From Candidatus Krumholzibacteriia bacterium (GTDB lineage: Bacteria; Krumholzibacteriota; Krumholzibacteriia; LZORAL124-64-63), in NCBI GenBank assembly GCA_030590265.1, contig JAUUYW010000239.1:1-5530 (forward strand): 5,530 bases of DNA, in the 5' to 3' direction. Shown piece by piece: positions 5,330-5,530 of this stretch. How positions within the stretch are numbered: the first letter of the stretch is position 1; each line of letters starts with the position of its first letter. A program made the translations under genes and the position numbers. A model generated the notes under the pieces. It saw only the letters and a list, made by a program, of their open reading frames with translations, ran no database searches and was not told the origin of the DNA.

Positions 5330-5530
5330 GTGTCAATTCTTAGCAGTTTTGTCAAAAACCAACGTAAAAAACACGGGCTCACCCAATCCCAGTTAGCGGA
5401 TAGAGCAGGGGTTGGTTTGCGTTTCATTCGGGACCTGGAGCAAGGAAAACCAACTCTTCGTCTGGATAAGGTTAACCAGGTTCTCGGATTGTTTGGACAC
5501 AGCATGCAACCCACCCCAAATGGAATTGAG
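5330..5530 (+). CDS. HipB-like (y4mF family) HTH antitoxin/regulator, truncated by window edge
   Basis: Only the first 67 codons are present and the frame stays open to the right edge. The protein begins MSILSSFVKNQRKKHGLTQ and continues with a Cro/C1-type helix-turn-helix: LTQSQLADRAGVGLRFIRDLE, then QGKPTLRLDKVNQVLGLFGH. The stretch GVGLRFIRDLEQGKPTLRLD is characteristic of the short HipB-like y4mF-family regulators that pair with HipA-type kinases. Such proteins are usually 70-100 residues, so little is missing. The GTG at 5330 is chosen because an in-frame TAA at 5288 precedes it with no ATG between, and AAAGGGG (5318-5324) provides a ribosome site at about 5-6 nt. The upstream inverted repeats fit autorepression. 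If this is a hipBA module, a HipA-like toxin gene should follow just outside the window; that is a prediction and cannot be seen here. Confidence 0.85.
   Translation, partial: MSILSSFVKNQRKKHGLTQSQLADRAGVGLRFIRDLEQGKPTLRLDKVNQVLGLFGHSMQPTPNGIE

Noticed and set aside
1..5530. CRISPR array, tRNA, rRNA, insertion sequence or riboswitch
   Set aside because: No regularly spaced long repeats, cloverleaf-like sequence, transposase or conserved riboswitch core was seen on either strand.

Overview
The window looks like a chromosomal segment from a Gram-negative bacterium. All four complete proteins begin with, or are associated with, export signals, one is a predicted outer-membrane beta-barrel, and one ends in an NPFNP-type FlgD/T9SS-like Ig domain. 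That last domain type is common in the FCB supergroup (Bacteroidota, Fibrobacterota, Gemmatimonadota and related candidate phyla). GC is moderate, but the block at about 5220-5330 is clearly AT-rich. The taxonomic call is inference only; no rRNA or marker gene is present.

Layout, left to right. (1) A strong minus-strand intrinsic terminator at 98-125 closes a minus-strand gene (747-151) for an exported chalcone-isomerase-like protein. (2) A divergent intergenic region (748-946) carries weak promoter candidates for both directions. (3) A tight plus-strand three-gene operon follows: 947-1627 is an exported TlpA-like thioredoxin whose last ~50 residues are a DUF4266 domain ending in GGGCGCN; 1608-2864 is a DUF3570 beta-barrel protein whose GTG start is nested inside the previous gene; 2866-3762 is an ApbE-family FAD:protein FMN transferase one base after the previous stop. 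(4) Convergent to it, on the minus strand (5116-3782), is a secreted YVTN-type beta-propeller protein with a C-terminal FlgD-like Ig domain. (5) An AT-rich region with four copies of a GGGTATA-type half-site precedes the start of a HipB-like (y4mF-family) helix-turn-helix regulator that runs off the right edge.

The main interest is the operon. Thioredoxin, DUF4266, DUF3570 and ApbE-family proteins are, to my knowledge, recurrent neighbours with no assigned function. Here the first two are fused into one polypeptide, the flavin transferase has no export signal and appears to lack a conserved metal-binding Asp, and the barrel protein carries a D-x-x-S-G-x-S motif resembling an ApbE acceptor site. 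Together they suggest an extracytoplasmic thiol/flavin redox system. The second point of interest is the regularly spaced operator array in front of the HipB-like gene, which probably opens a hipBA-type toxin-antitoxin module continuing beyond the window.
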